Assembly (NCBI RefSeq): GCF_910592395.1
Contig: NC_088317.1
Coordinates: forward strand, 12,522,001-12,586,000
DNA from: Lineus longissimus
Lineage: Eukaryota; Nemertea; Pilidiophora; Heteronemertea; Lineidae
DNA: 64,000 nt
Direction: 5' to 3'
Below are positions 8,588-20,806 of the stretch, piece after piece. Both the position numbers and the translations under genes were made by a program. Position 1 is the first letter of the stretch. Every line of letters starts with the position of its first letter. Below the pieces are notes generated by a model, which worked only from the letters and a program-made list of their open reading frames with translations, ran no database searches and was not told the origin of the DNA.

Positions 8588-9058
8588 CTATGTAAGTATC
8601 CCTTTTTGACTCGATCTTCGATGACCTAATTCTTTATTTTGCAGGTTCTTTTCCACTCGAAAGCCCTGTCTTGTTGACACGGTTTTCAAGTTGTGTGGCA
8701 GACTGGGTTGGTCATATCTCCATGGTGTGGCCACATAGTACCGGCCTCCCACTAGTTGTGTAGAGTTTAGGACTGTTTCCCTTGCTTTCCGCTCCTCTAG
8801 GGTAACACTGTCTTCCTTTTGGCCACTATCAGCTCTCCCAAGTCCTATGGCATCTAGCTCCCAATGCTGCTTGACCATTGTCTTCACTTCAGTATCCTGG
8901 CAGTAACCATGGCAATGTTGTAAGTATACTGAGTGCAATGTAGTAGAACTATCCCATTCCTCGGATGCATCTCTATTCACAGACCAAATACAGGTCCACC
9001 CCAGCGGTGTTAGGCGCGCAATTGGTCCAATGCCCCTTTCAGCTGCAATTTCTTTCAA
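8588..9058 (-). pseudogene. BEL/Pao pol, region just upstream of the RT core (fragment)
   Basis: Recognisable BEL/Pao features are LGWTCIWSV, a KQHWELDAIGLG segment, and an EERKARETVLNSTQLVGGRYYVATPWR segment that normally lies between the protease and the RT palm. It is out of continuous frame with both the protease remnant upstream and the RT core downstream, so pol is not functional. Confidence 0.65.
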
Positions 9059-10277
9059 AGATCGATAAAGGTAGGCATGTCTGTTTCATATAAGGATATC
9101 AATCATTTTCCATTAGGCTTCACCGGAAAAGGTACTTCTGCAAGGTGCTGCCAATTATCCGCCGCTATAATCCAAGTCCACTACTGTTATGTTGGTTCTC
9201 CTACTAAAACTGGATGGGTCCAAATGCTTGGTATCTGGAATTCTTCGTCTTGCTCTACTCCCTGGATTGTTAGTCCTTCAACTTTCAAGGTATTGTACTC
9301 TTCAACCAAATACAACGGATACTTTCTTGGATGTTTCCAATACGGGGATGTTTTAAATAGCAGTGTTTATGAGATGGTCCCTCGAGACTGCTTCTTAAGA
9401 CGGTCCCTCGGATGTCACAATCGGTTGCGCGCGCATCGTAAAATTTGGAAGGAAGTGGAATCCTCGCGGGTTCACTTTCTGTCGATCAAAGGCCATTTTT
9501 GCCTTCTACTTATAAAAACTGGGAGCTAAAACCCCTCAGGTGAGAACAAAATAATTATGTATAAAACCCCCATTCGTAGTCCCTGTGTTTTATATTGCCA
9601 TCTACCACTCCAAAGTCTAGATTCAAATTCACCTCAAAAGCTGTCAGCCCGTCAATATACTGTCTACGCTATTGTACAGGGTTTGTGTGGTGGGGCGAGC
9701 AGAGTGCGCGCCTCGTGGAAATTTATTTCAAATATTCCCTGTAATTCTGGGAATTTATGCTTTCAAAGATCACTTCAGGTTGTGTATATTGGGCATAGTT
9801 GATGCTTTCTACTGAACAAGTGGAGAAGTGTGTTTATTTCATTATTTTGATGAGATGTAATTTGTCTCATCTTACTAGTGTTGTTGTCTTGGTCCAGGTG
9901 GCAGCACCTGCTGGTCAAATGGAAAAAAAATGTCTCCAGTTGGAATATACAAGCGTAATATTTTGGTCACATTTTATTGGTTGTGAAGAACTTGTCCCAC
10001 TTTCAATATTAATTTGTCTGAGTAAGCAGGTGGCAGCACCGCTTTGTGTGTGAAATGGCAAATCGTCTTCTGTCTTCTTGGTTGTGACTATGTCTTCTGT
10101 CCAGATTACGCTTCCTGACGTCTTTGTAGTAGAGATTTTCTTCAACAGTGTTTCATGTACTTATGATGTGTACAATTTGTATATTTTCAGAACAAAGTTA
10201 AAAGACTTTGGCTCCCAAATTTTTGAGTTGTTCTCTTCTTATCCAAATCAGGGGAGCTTCAACTGGTGGGCCATATT

Positions 10278-10760
10278 CTACAGGAGATAACTTTCAGATA
10301 AACCATCATCTAGCATAGCATTGGTATGTATGAGGCGATCCTTGTGTTTAAGCATAACCAGAACGGTCTGTAAAGAGATCCGACTGCCCATGTTGACAAA
10401 TTGAGAATTTCCTGCAAGCTTGTCCTGGCTGTCCTTGCTCTCAGGCTTCGGTGTAGATTTATCTTCTTGCTTCTTGGGTGGGGGTTTCTTGGTTGTCGTT
10501 GAAGTCTTGGCTTGTGCTGATGTATAACCCTTGTTAGTTGTTTGGAAGTCTCGCTGTAGTAGTCGATGGTTGGGCTTTCTCTCGCCATCGTTTGATCCCA
10601 TCTTGGTGCAATCCACAGCCATGTGTCCATGGATCAGGCTAACCTTGCACAGACCTCGCTGTTTGACTATCCTCCAGCGGTTGCTCAGTGATAGTTTCTT
10701 AAACTTTGGGCAAAATTCTACTACATGGACATTTTCACGCCAAACTTGACATTGATTTTC
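10278..10760 (-). pseudogene. BEL/Pao zinc knuckle and protease remnant
   Basis: The minus strand reads a knuckle-like LCKVSLIHGHMAVDC in which the second cysteine is replaced by serine, preceded by the usual LSLSNRWRIVKQRG. A Lys/Pro-rich linker follows, then SRISLQTVLVML and NAMLDDGLSESYL, where an aspartic protease normally has LDxGS. Both sites are degraded. About 1.2 kb (9059..10277) between this and the RT fragment contains no recognisable coding remnant. Confidence 0.5.
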
Positions 10761-10788
10761 TACAACAGCAAAGGGTCTGGTCTTCTTC

Positions 10789-11268
10789 CTATCCTTGTCT
10801 GTTTTTTACCCAAGTTTTCTTGTGTTGTTGTTCTATTCCACTAACAGCTTCCTTGACTCTAGTCTTCATATCAACCAGTTCTTCAAGCCATGTCCGGATA
10901 TTCTGAAGACTGTCTTCCTTTTTACTTTGAAGTTGCCATTGCGCGAACAGGAAAAGTTCTGTTTCTGGTATTTTACTTTTGACTATGGTAAACATCATCT
11001 CATCTCCCTGCCTCCTAGCTGTCTCCATGAAGGATATTGCTGTGTTGATGCTGTTGAGTAACTCCTTCAATCTCTTGACTTTTTCCTTGTCATCATCCTT
11101 GATGACTGGGAACTTGAATAGCTTTTCTAAGAGTCGGTATCCTTCACTCTTATCTCCTCCATATTCCCGCTCCAATCTCCTCAGTGCCTCCTTATACATG
11201 CTTCCCGAAATTGGTGGCTTGCATTGGAACAAACTTTTTCCCCCTTGTCCGTCATCAAAGGCATTCAA
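10789..11268 (-). pseudogene. BEL/Pao gag fragment (DUF1759-like)
   Basis: The 159-residue frame is helical, with a YKEALRRLEREYGG segment, KLFKFPVIKDDDKEKVKRL and a W-L-EE-VD helix near the end. This is the usual core of Pao gag (DUF1759 type). It lies directly upstream of the zinc knuckle on the same strand, as expected. The gag N-terminus is in separate frames at 11317..11532. Confidence 0.5.
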
Positions 11269-11316
11269 GTGTGTTGGTCAACCATGACTATCTCCTTTGT
11301 CCCTCCACCATAAGGC

Positions 11317-11532
11317 TTAGTTTCCCCTTATGACATCACTATTTCGTACACTCAGCGCCACATTCTGGAAAGGTGTATATTGCGCTGAAGTGCAGGACTG
11401 AAGGTCGTTAATCAAGCTTTTTGGTTTCCCTGTCAAGATATTTCTTAGCGGCAGCATCATTTCCTCGTCGGCCATCATAATGCGATCAATTGCTGTATGA
11501 AAAGCTGCTCTCCAGGCCCGATTTTCAGCCAT
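11317..11532 (-). pseudogene. BEL/Pao gag, upstream fragment
   Basis: A 71-residue frame (WRAAFHTAIDRIMMADEEMM, then LPLRNILTGKPKSLI) lies just upstream of the gag core and looks like the gag N-terminal helical region. A short gap with a frame change separates it from 11268. Confidence 0.35.
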
Positions 11533-11545
11533 ATCTCCTCCAAAA

Positions 11546-11938
11546 TTATATACACGTATACTGTATATTTGGCAAGCCCTGCGGCCGGTTATACTGTTGA
11601 GAGGGTATGCGACTGACCTGCTGTCTCATCATAGCAGGCTGGTTCAATCCAACATCAGTGGCTGCAGTTGCAGGCTGGTTCAACAATCCAACATCAGTGG
11701 CTGCAGTTATAGGCTGGCTCAAAGAGGCATCAGTGACAGTCGCTGAAGATGTAGGGTGTCTCATCATCATAGGCTGGCTCAAAGATGCATCAATCGGTGA
11801 AGGTGAAGGCTGTATCGTCATGATAGGCTGGCTGAAAAGTCCTCTATCAGTCTTTGAAGGTGAAGGCTGCATCACTATCACAGGCCGGCTGAAGGGCTCT
11901 CCATCAGTTGCTGAAGTTGTAGGTGGTTGCATCATCAT
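11546..11938 (-). other. Repetitive low-complexity frame upstream of gag
   Basis: The 130-residue frame consists of imperfect repeats such as ASLSQPMMMRHP and GLFSQPIMTIQPSPSP, encoded by degenerate ~60-nt tandem repeats. It may be a low-complexity gag extension of the BEL/Pao element or a separate minisatellite. No function can be stated. Confidence 0.3.
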
Positions 11939-12045
11939 CTCAGTCTGGTTCCAAGGTTAACCATCAACATCTGTTTTTGAGAGCGCTCTTCCTACAACAG
12001 ATTTTAGGCCATTGACCTGACCCCTTGATACTACTGGTACATGTA

Positions 12046-12300
12046 TCAAGCCATTCGCCTCCTGATTATATCTCTATCATCTACCCATATGTCTCTAATC
12101 CCTGAGTAAGAGTCCGCTCTAGGTAAATCTACTTCATCATCTTTATTCAAGGACAAGGTATCATGCTCAATAACATTCTCATAAGTCAGTTTCGATGGTG
12201 GAGACTTTTCTTCTGCTGCTGCGTTCTCTTCTGTACGGGTTGAATTGAGCTCAGTCTGGACGGCTCCTGACCGGGTTTCATCGCTGTCCCAGTCCGACAT
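12046..12300 (-). other. Short acidic frame of unknown nature
   Basis: An 84-residue acidic frame on the same strand as the BEL/Pao fragments starts with MSDWDSDETRSG and ends in RDIIRRRMA. It could be the first gag codons or a host exon. Nothing in it is diagnostic. Confidence 0.2.
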
Positions 12301-15300
12301 GGCGGGTCACGTGACCCCCTTCTCGTGGTGTGTAGGCGGTGTGTACACAATACACTACAGTGCTAGGCGTTGCTCGGGACGATTTTATTTGTCACTCCTG
12401 GGTCCTGCATTGAATCTGACTCCCAATTATTATACATCGACGTTGTATTTTTTGTGCATTTACCTTGGAATAATGGCGGCGTCGTATCTAACAGCGAATT
12501 CCTTCTTCCGGCGTAATCGGGACACATACAACATGACAGTCATTCTGCGGTCCCTAAGGTCAAGGTCAACACGTGTACTCACTGCTCGGTGAAAGAATGA
12601 GTAGGGCCTACTATACGTCTTCATATCGAGGCGGGGACGCCTATGCGTAGGATCCTTAGCCCCCACCAGCAAAAGGAAGTAAGTATCATTATTCAGTCCA
12701 CCGTGTTTTAATACTTGATGTCTTTGAAGAGGCACTCTTGGCTTGGTGTATCAAGAAGCAGCTCATGGTGCTGAACCTCTGCCTTGCCCGTTGACTATAA
12801 AGTCCCATGCCCAAGACCTTGCCAGGAGGAGCAGGCATTTTAAAGCTATAGTTTTGTAGTCACGTGCTATTGTAACTGGTTCGAGCTTGGGCAGCGAGCC
12901 GACATGTATAGGCCTATCTGAGTTCTCCTTCTTCTCCGTATATGAAGGGGCCTATTGTTGACAAAGGTACGAGGCATGTTGACATTGCCTCAACATCTCT
13001 ATATCGGACCATTTATTACAATTTTACATGCGAGCATCAGCACAGGGTCCGGGTCTTTGGACAATTAGTCGGTTTTATTTGTCTCTTCGATATAGCCCCT
13101 TTAATATTGCATTATACATGTATTGGCTCACTGTCTATAGTGACCATTAAAGTTGCATGGGTTTTTTAACCTCATTTTGCGATAACCTCGTTTGTCCATA
13201 AGGGCTGACCGATTCGGGCGCAATCGGCATCATTGGCTGTGTTTGGCATCATAGGTGTGTCTCGTGAAGTGATTTTGGACAACAAACCATCGTATATATC
13301 TGTTTTTTTCGTTTTTCCATGTAATTTTGCCACGCCCCTTTTCCAGGGTGTTATTCATATTGATTTATTATGGTCATATGTACGTACATTCGTACAAGGG
13401 GACGAGCTTACTATGTTCCAACAAATCGAGTACATTCGCAAAATGTTGATTTTTTGGAAGCGTGTGAGTAGTGCAAATCGGCCACAAACAATTTATTCGA
13501 TTTGATTCCATTTGATTCCATCGACAAATATTTAAAGAAAAGAACGAATATCGTGCCAGTTCGATAGTTTCAGGTTTTATAAGTAAGGTTTGATCCGGGG
13601 GTGTGATAATGATATGCTACATTAGCCGATAATCAACCTGGGATCGATGAAGTATTGCAGGTGTATGACTCTATGCAACTTAGCTTATGGTGAGCATTCG
13701 GAACGAGGTAATCACCGTAATTACCGTCATCCCCGTCATCCATTAATGTTTACATCGTTCACTGCTTGCTTTCCGTACAAAATCAGTAAGTTTTCAGATG
13801 TCGAGGTGATGGAAATACTCATCGAAGTGTCAATTAGTTGTCTGTGAATCGCTGGCAGCATTGGTATGACCTGGTTTGGGTGACACTGACTGACAGAGTT
13901 GCACTTGCAGCCTGATGCGGATGGACGGTGAATTCTGAAGTCAACGTATACGTATAGGCCGGACATCCTAAACAGCGTCCACCAGCGTCCACCAGGTTTC
14001 AAAGTTATCAAAATTATATTTTCTTGACATAAATCAATAATATTATCAGTGCAGTGCCCTAGTAAGCGCGCAGCGCCTTTAGGTTGGGGGAAACCCCCCA
14101 AACCCCCTGGTTGGGAACCTGCTATAGTTCCTTCCGCCAATTTTTTGTTTTCTCCGTGTATCTCTTTAGCAGTAACTCAACTCCATCATCATAATAACCG
14201 GCAAAGAAATGGACTATGTCCGGACTATCGTACTCTGGCACTCTGGCAGATTCTAATGTAAAGTGCAAGCTCTATTGAACTCGCGCAACTGTCGACATGG
14301 AGAGCCCCCCCCCCCCCCACCCCCGTCCTTCTGACATGTTTTAGCCAGTGCATTGGGGGATCGAAGGCCCCTCAAACCCCCTATTGGCCTCTCAATAAGT
14401 CCTTCCGAGCTGCTTACCCCGGGGCGCTCGAGTGGAACCCCCAAACCTTCATGATGGTGCAGTCCTTTGACACGTTTAACCCAGAGCGAGGAAGAGGTAC
14501 TCCTTTGATGGTACCCTAACTCCAACCCTCAACCATCATTATCCTTCCTTTCACTGGCATGATATTGGCAAGACTGCCAAGAGGTCGTACTTGTGGCTTC
14601 CTTGAGACAATTGCTTGTGGTCGTACCTGAGCAACCAATTCAAGGGGTCAGGGATCAGGTTTTTCCCCCACCAACATGTTGCCGAATGGTTAATGCATAA
14701 AAAATTGGTTGGCAAGGGTTTTTGCAGGCCAAGAGACTGGAAGACACTTGACTCTTGAGGAACACCAGACCCCATAAAAACATGCATTCCTCCTTAAGGT
14801 GTCTTCGGATCCCACCACGGCCCATGTGGAATTCGTTCAAAAGGTTTATTGAAATCTCAAAATATTTTTTTTTTCTCGGAACGCCTGCCCGTCTTTTGGT
14901 TCATTATTTCGGGATTATATCCATTTTAAGCATCTTTTGGATATTATTACTAAAGTCTCAAAAATCAAAACACATATGTCGGGGGGGGGGGGGGGGTAAA
15001 CCCCCAGAAATTGAAGCTTGATTAAAAAAACAGTGAGAATAATCGTGTGGTTCTCTCTCGGAGCTCAGAATAGTCGAGTTGCTTCATTCGCGCGTTTATC
15101 TCATCTGGCGGCCATTTTAAGTCAAATTTAAGCCATTTGAAACGAATCCATGGACTTGAGAAACATTGTGTACATTGGATACATCGTATGCACGTTAACC
15201 ATAGTAGCGCTTCGCAGAAAAGCCGGCTTTTCTGCTGCGCGCTTAAAATAGGTTATTTAAAACATATTTTGCAAGTTTTATTGCAATATATTGAAAAATA

Positions 15301-15737
15301 AGTGAATTATCTGTGCTAGAAGGCTGTAGGAAAAACCCGGAGGAAAGGCTGGCGGTATGTTTCTTCTGGATTAGGCCTACCCACAAGTATGTCTGTGAAT
15401 AATTTAACAATCTGTAATGAAAAAGGTGAATTCACTGATGACGGCTCATCCAAGGCAACTAATTTGGCCCCAGGCTTTGGCCAGGCTTATTTGCCTTCTC
15501 TTCCCAACAGCTAGCGATGGATATGAAAACTCCCTGCACTCCTTCGTGTACGTGGTGAAGTCTTTTCAATGTATTTCACTATTTTTAAACAAAGATTAGA
15601 TTGCTTATGTAAACTCATTCTTATCATGTACATGTATTTTGCAATTAACGTAGCGAGAAGTCACCACTATAACAGATAAAACTTACATCAATACGCCTGC
15701 ATATTTCACTGGTAGAGTAACCTGGCCCACTAGCACT
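12301..15737. other. Stretch without a recognisable gene
   Basis: I see no convincing coding region. It holds G/C homopolymers (C-run at 14305..14318, G-run at 14981..14996), low-complexity GGGAAACCCCCC-like patches around 14085..14110 and 14350..14450, and a perfect 22-nt palindrome at 15214..15235. Short frames present have no family features. Confidence 0.5.
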
Positions 15738-16158
15738 GGCCCCCTCACTCAAATTTTTTTGTGACCGCATGCGCGTACGGGAAATGTACGGAAAAGGGTC
15801 ACTTTTTCAGGTTTGAGGTACGGAGAAAACCCCGTTCAAACCATGAAGAAAGGGTCAATTTTGCCGATCAGTTCCGTTCAATTTCTGTAAAAAGGGTATG
15901 CTGAGAGTCCCATTAATGTGCGCCCCGTATTTTAGGGTCCACACCCCGTATTTAAGGGTATCCTTTTTGTTCCGTAAACGACCACGCCGCAGACACGTGC
16001 TTTCTCCCGGTTTTTCTCCATCAAAAAAAGGGTGGTAAAAATCAGTCCTGTCCCCTACTTAAGGGGTCTATCATTTTCTGTGTTCCCTACCAAAGGGGGT
16101 CACTCTGAAATTCTGGTACAAGCATAGGTACCCCCTAAATTAATGGAGTGAGGGGGCC
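15738..16158. mobile_element. MITE-like element with GGCCCCCTCACTC inverted ends
   Basis: The 13-bp sequence GGCCCCCTCACTC at 15738 is repeated as its complement ending at 16158. The inside is non-coding and made of short phrases around AAAGGGTC and CCCCGTATTT. A non-autonomous DNA transposon is the simplest reading. No clear target duplication was found. Confidence 0.4.
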
Positions 16159-17900
16159 GGGCACTGGCTCCACCATGTCCACTTGCACTGGAACGACTAC
16201 AACAATTGTTCGTGCCAACCAACAAAAAAATGTCCGAAAACGAAGACCATCTAATCCGCCGACATTTTTCTAACAAGCCGGCAGTTTCATAACCCTGGTA
16301 TGCAAAAGTTATATAGCTCTTGAACGAACTCCCCAACGCCTCATTATCCACGTACTTCAAAATTGATGCGGAAAACTCCCGCCATTTTGGTTTTTTTCCT
16401 CCATAACCTCGGCGGACTAATTCCACATCGCCCGCGGAATGCCGAAGACATTAGAAACCTGCACACCAAACGTCGTCGGCTAACTGTACACCTTACGACT
16501 TTGCCTCCAGACGTAATATTATATTAGGAGGAGTACACAGCTTCACACCACAAGTTTGTTGTGGCAATCTACATCATGTCTTTAGTGGCTGCATCAGGGA
16601 CACCATGCTAAGTCACATAGTGGAGGTGTGTCCGCCAGACTACCGCGTGATTGGTTGACCTAGTTGATATCTGTGTCAATTCGTTGTTTTTGCGACGACC
16701 AATAATGACGAATCATCAGCAAGAGTATTGACTTGTCGTAGTGGCCGGTAAGGGCGATGGGACGAGGCCTTATCACTAAGTCCGTAGTGTAACTAGTTGT
16801 AACAACCCTTCTTGGTTTATGCACGTTTTGCAGTATTTATACCCTTAAAGAAGCAAATGCTTTCATAATCTGTGCCTCTTAATGATTCAGCGATATCTAG
16901 AAATCATCACTTGCGTGTTTCCAGGGAATGTGAAGATTTTTTTCATATTTTTGCATTTTTCTCCAAATATAGGGTTTAAAATGTGCCTTAGCCTGATTAT
17001 ACTTCTAAGCTCTTCAATTAGTACTCGCATTTTAGTCTGGTGGTCCGCCATCTTGGATTCAGTAAGTGAACCAATTGGTCCAGTCCCTGTACACATTGAC
17101 AACATTATAGCAATCATTTCTCACAGTGAGCCATTATCGCCGAAGGGCTTGTTTTCATTGCAATTCAATATTTCAGCACATGCAATTAAAGGTATAGCCC
17201 CTTTCATCCTGTCTGCGCCACGGGCATAATGCTAGTTAGAAATAATCGAAGGTGAACGAGGAAATCGGGGCACCTTATTGCAATATTTGCGAGTTGAAAA
17301 TAAATACATTGTGGCTATTCGGTCATTGATAATAGAAACATCAGCGTTCGCAGTCGGAGCGGCACTTTTTGTGACGCACTAGGTGGATATGCAATGTAGG
17401 TGTTCTACAACGTGCAAGCTTTGGAATTGGTCGTGATATCTTCGTTGAGGTTTGTGCACATTTGGTTAAACACACGATACCGCTACGATATTCAATATTT
17501 GATGTGTCGCTGTGTTTTGCCATTCAAAATAGGCAGGTTTGGCAACCCTGAGGAACGACAAACTACGAAGGACAAAGGTCAGTGGTGTCCTAAGTTAATC
17601 GATTAACGCAACACTCGCAATCATATTTACGGCCACCACACATTTTTAATATTATTCTTGTCTCCTCCGTTAACTAAGGCTTCATCGACTTTGATATCCG
17701 CTATGTGGAATGCCCGTAAGACGTGGGGCTGAGAGTGGGTTTTGTCTTTTTATTTAGCGTCTACGAAGAAACTGCATGTTGGCTGCAGCATAATAAAGTG
17801 GAGGTCCCTGCCATACATCCGTGCTTAACAGTCGAATCTTGTTTGATACACCAGAGGCGATACATTCCAATACAATTGACAAAGGACTGTCATCACGTAG
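16159..17900. other. Stretch without a recognisable gene
   Basis: No coding region can be supported. A short frame at 16882..17229 is hydrophobic but has no family signature. Phrases such as TCCGCCATCTTGGATT near 17045 look like decayed dispersed repeats. Confidence 0.4.
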
Positions 17901-18308
17901 TTGAATATTGGATGCTTCGCGGATACTTTGGAACGACAAATATTATTTCTGATCTTCCAAGTAATCTCGGCCCGCAGTTGAATAAAAAGTGGATGACTCG
18001 AGAGCACGTTTTGGATTGTGTACATCCAGATATTTCGCTTGATCATTCTCAACCAGTGGTTGAATAAAAAGTTGACGCTTCGAGGACTTTTTCTGGATTA
18101 TCAAACTTCAGATACACTGCTAGCGGATTCTCGAACCGTAGTTGAATAATAGGTGTATTCGAGGGCGATCTTTTTGGATAATCCAAATCCAGATATTTCG
18201 CTAGACGATTATCCCGTAGTTGAATAAAAACGTGGACGATTCGAGAGCTATTTTTGGATTATCCGACTTCAGATATTTCGCTACTGGATTCACAGCCCGT
18301 ACGCGTAG
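17901..18308 (+). repeat. Degenerate ~80-bp tandem repeat (5 units)
   Basis: Units begin with TTGAATA at 17901, 17977, 18060, 18142 and 18220, each followed by a CGAGAGC..TTTTGGATT core, CAGATATTTCGCT and a CCCGTAG-like end. Unit length is 76-88 bp. Similar but more diverged phrases occur at about 18455..18560. It is non-coding, upstream of the GPCR gene. Confidence 0.65.
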
Positions 18309-19121
18309 TGAAATATCACTTCGACAATTTGAGGGTTCTATTTGTATATATTGATTGACTATGTTCAGCAGACCTAAAAAAATCTTAATTTCTTTCTTTC
18401 ACAATGAACATTCATGAAGAGTGATCTCCCCAACTTTCATTTCGCGAAAGAAGTCTCAGCGCGTAGTTTGATAAATCGTGGATAACTTGAAGGCCAACTT
18501 CAAATATATCGCTGAAGGAGTCTCAGCCCGCAGGCGAATAATCCGTGGATAATTCGGGGCACTTTGCAATATCCTAGTCCTAGGAGTCTGAGCCAGTACT
18601 CGAAAACTGACACAAAGTGAGCAAATTTTTGTTCAAAGAAGTGTCCACAAGCCAAGTCCTACAACGAGCAGAGCCTCATTTTGCGGGGTTTTGTCGAAAG
18701 CAAACATTGTCCTTGTTATACAGTTTATCGTCACCAGTGTTACTAGCCTTACTAATGACCTAAAGTTTGACGGCAGAATAATTCTTTCCAATGTTAAATT
18801 TGCCCTGTTATCCAAACCATCTACGTCCAGAGCGGTTATAAGACAGACTTGCGTGTTCTCATACTGCGTTGCGTGGTACTTGACAAAGATAGAAAAGTTG
18901 TTTTTTGAAGAATCGGAAACTTGGTCGAAGTTGGGAAGACCACCATTCATTAATGTTCATTGTGAAAGAAAAAAATCAAGAATTTGTTTTGGGCTGTTGA
19001 GCATAGTCAATATCAATATAACTTCTTATCGGGGACTCAGACAACTAGAATATATGCTTATCCTGGTAGGTCAGCAACGCGAATTCTCGCTAAAGAAAAA
19101 CACGATTTTTTTCAAATTGAA

Positions 19122-20476
19122 ATGGAATTTGACAATACAACCTCCTCAATCACAATCGTATGGACCAATGGGCAAAACTATGACCAAAGATCTTATGCCT
19201 GGCTGCAAGCGGGTACCGATTTTCTATTGAAGTGGTGGTTCCTTGTACCCGTGATACTTGGTGTGTTGGGAAATATGATGTCCTTGTTCGTGACCACTAT
19301 GAGAGACAACAGGAGGATAAGTACATGTGTTTACATGTCTGGTCTGGCTGTCGTGGATTCGTGTGTGCTCATAGCAGTTGCTATATACAGGGTGTGTGTA
19401 GCTCACAATCTTGTGCCGGGATTTTATTCCAACTTCCTATTTCTAGGGTAAGTAAAACACTGCTACTACGTGTTCTGATAATGCAGGTCAGTTAAGAAAA
19501 TGCTTTGAAGATGTAAAGCACTAAAAAAGCCTATTCGTGCTATTTAGGACAAAAAATCCGAGCGATCATGATGACGACGACGACAATGATAAAGAAATAT
19601 TTTTTTACAAAAAGTACATGCTTTTAAATCTTGCTCAAACATCAAGGCAATTATGTATAAAAGTCTCGTCGTGTATCATGTTATGCTTTGACATGTTTGA
19701 AGACTTCCACATTCCGTAACTGTCACTTCGATGTCATAATCTTTTTCAGTTTTATAAAGTTTTCCGGCAATGCGTTTGGAATGACGTCGGGCTTTTTCCT
19801 CGCTGAGATGACCTTTGACCGAGCAATAGCAGTCAGCTTCCCCATGAAGGCCGTCTCCATCTGCACCGCGTCAAATGCTACCAAGGTGGTTACGGTCACT
19901 TTCGTCACCATGATGGTCTGTAACTCGCAGACGTTTTTCACATACAGGGTCCCCGATACCCCGAATGGAAATCTCATCCGGCATATTCCAAACGCCGCTT
20001 GGCTGGGACCATTCCTCAACATCGGGCTACTCATTTTCGGGACCATTCTTCCGTTTGCCGTCGTTATTGTATGCAACTGTGTCATCATACTTGCAGTCCG
20101 CCGCGCATCCACGGAAAGACTGAAACTCGAGACGAACCCGGCGAGCAACAAGAAAACGCCTAGTGAGGAAAGTAACTTAACCTCCATTTTGTTACCGACG
20201 TCATTCGCGTATCTCGTATGTTCATGCCCGCTGAGAATCTACGAGACGATGGCCGTTTATAACCTGAGCGACCCATATTGGTTGGCGCGATATTCATTTG
20301 AATGGTGGCTATGCGCGGAACTTTGGCATTTGAATTTCGCCGTGAATTTTTACATCTATTTTCTTGGTGGAGGACGAAAGTTTCGTCAGGATGCCAAGTC
20401 CGTTATCTTCAGATGCTGTGGTTTAAAGCCAAAAGTACAAAGTTCGAGTTCAGCCTATCGTTCTTTCAACGCTTAG
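19122..20476 (+). CDS. Rhodopsin-class 7TM GPCR, two exons (350 aa)
   Basis: Exons are 19122..19447 and 19750..20476. The donor GTAAGT at 19448 and the acceptor TTTTTCAG ending at 19749 join in phase. The protein has an extracellular N-terminus with an NTT glycosylation site, TM1 with the conserved GN (ILGVLGNMMSL), TM2 (YMSGLAVVDSCVLIAVAIY), TM3 ending in FDRAIAV, and five more hydrophobic segments. It ends with NFYIYFLGGGRKFR and a short Ser-rich tail. The DRY motif is DRA and the NPxxY motif is NFYIY, seen in some invertebrate peptide-receptor-like families. The ligand cannot be predicted. The upstream 19080..19121 is open but the MEFDNTT start fits best. It appears intact and is the only clear host gene. 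Confidence 0.8.
19448..19749 (+). other. Intron of the GPCR gene
   Basis: A 302-bp GT-AG intron lies after two bases of a glycine codon, so it is a phase-2 intron near the start of TM3. A GATGATGACGACGACAATGA simple-sequence patch lies inside it. Confidence 0.75.
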
Positions 20477-20676
20477 ATATTTCCCGCGATTCAACCCTCG
20501 GTGATCGACGATGATTTACAATGATAACTCGATACTCATTATCGGGCAGGTTCGTTAAAACATTGCTGAAGTAGATTGGCGTTGTGTACAGATGCATTAT
20601 AGTCCGGCATGCCGGTGCTGTCAGTTTAAAGAACGTTTTCCGACTCGAGATGGCAAACAATTTCGTCTAACACTAC

Positions 20677-20806
20677 AGTCCAAATCACAATTGTCATCCC
20701 TAAATTCGCGTCATTGTCATGGACGCGCTACCCAGCGCATAGGTCGCGCGTAACTCGCGCGTAGGCGTAAACTACGCGAAACATGACGTCGTCTGTGATT
20801 TGGACT
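20677..20806. mobile_element. Small MITE with AGTCCAAATCACA ends
   Basis: A perfect 13-bp inverted repeat (AGTCCAAATCACA) bounds 130 bp, and the inside is rich in CGCG words. It lies 200 bp after the GPCR stop. No definite target duplication. Confidence 0.5.

Larger units (their letters stand above)
7923..12300 (-). mobile_element. Degenerate BEL/Pao LTR retrotransposon
   Basis: Reading from high to low coordinates, the fragments follow BEL/Pao order: gag-like pieces, a zinc knuckle, a protease remnant, then the start and core of reverse transcriptase. RNase H and integrase are missing; the pol frame stops at the MITE-like repeat at 7922. No LTR was recognised. Stops and frame changes between fragments show it is inactive. 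Confidence 0.7.

Noticed and set aside
9077-9529. 150-aa plus-strand frame within the BEL/Pao relic
   Set aside because: It runs opposite to all recognised retrotransposon fragments and shows no domain.
12301-12900. Possible LTR of the BEL/Pao element
   Set aside because: No second copy of the sequence exists at the other end, which is truncated, and no clear primer-binding site was found.
15417-15599. Short plus-strand frame of 60 aa
   Set aside because: No family feature; length expected by chance.
16882-17229. Possible membrane protein of 115 aa
   Set aside because: Hydrophobic composition only; surrounding sequence looks like decayed repeats and there is no support for a gene.
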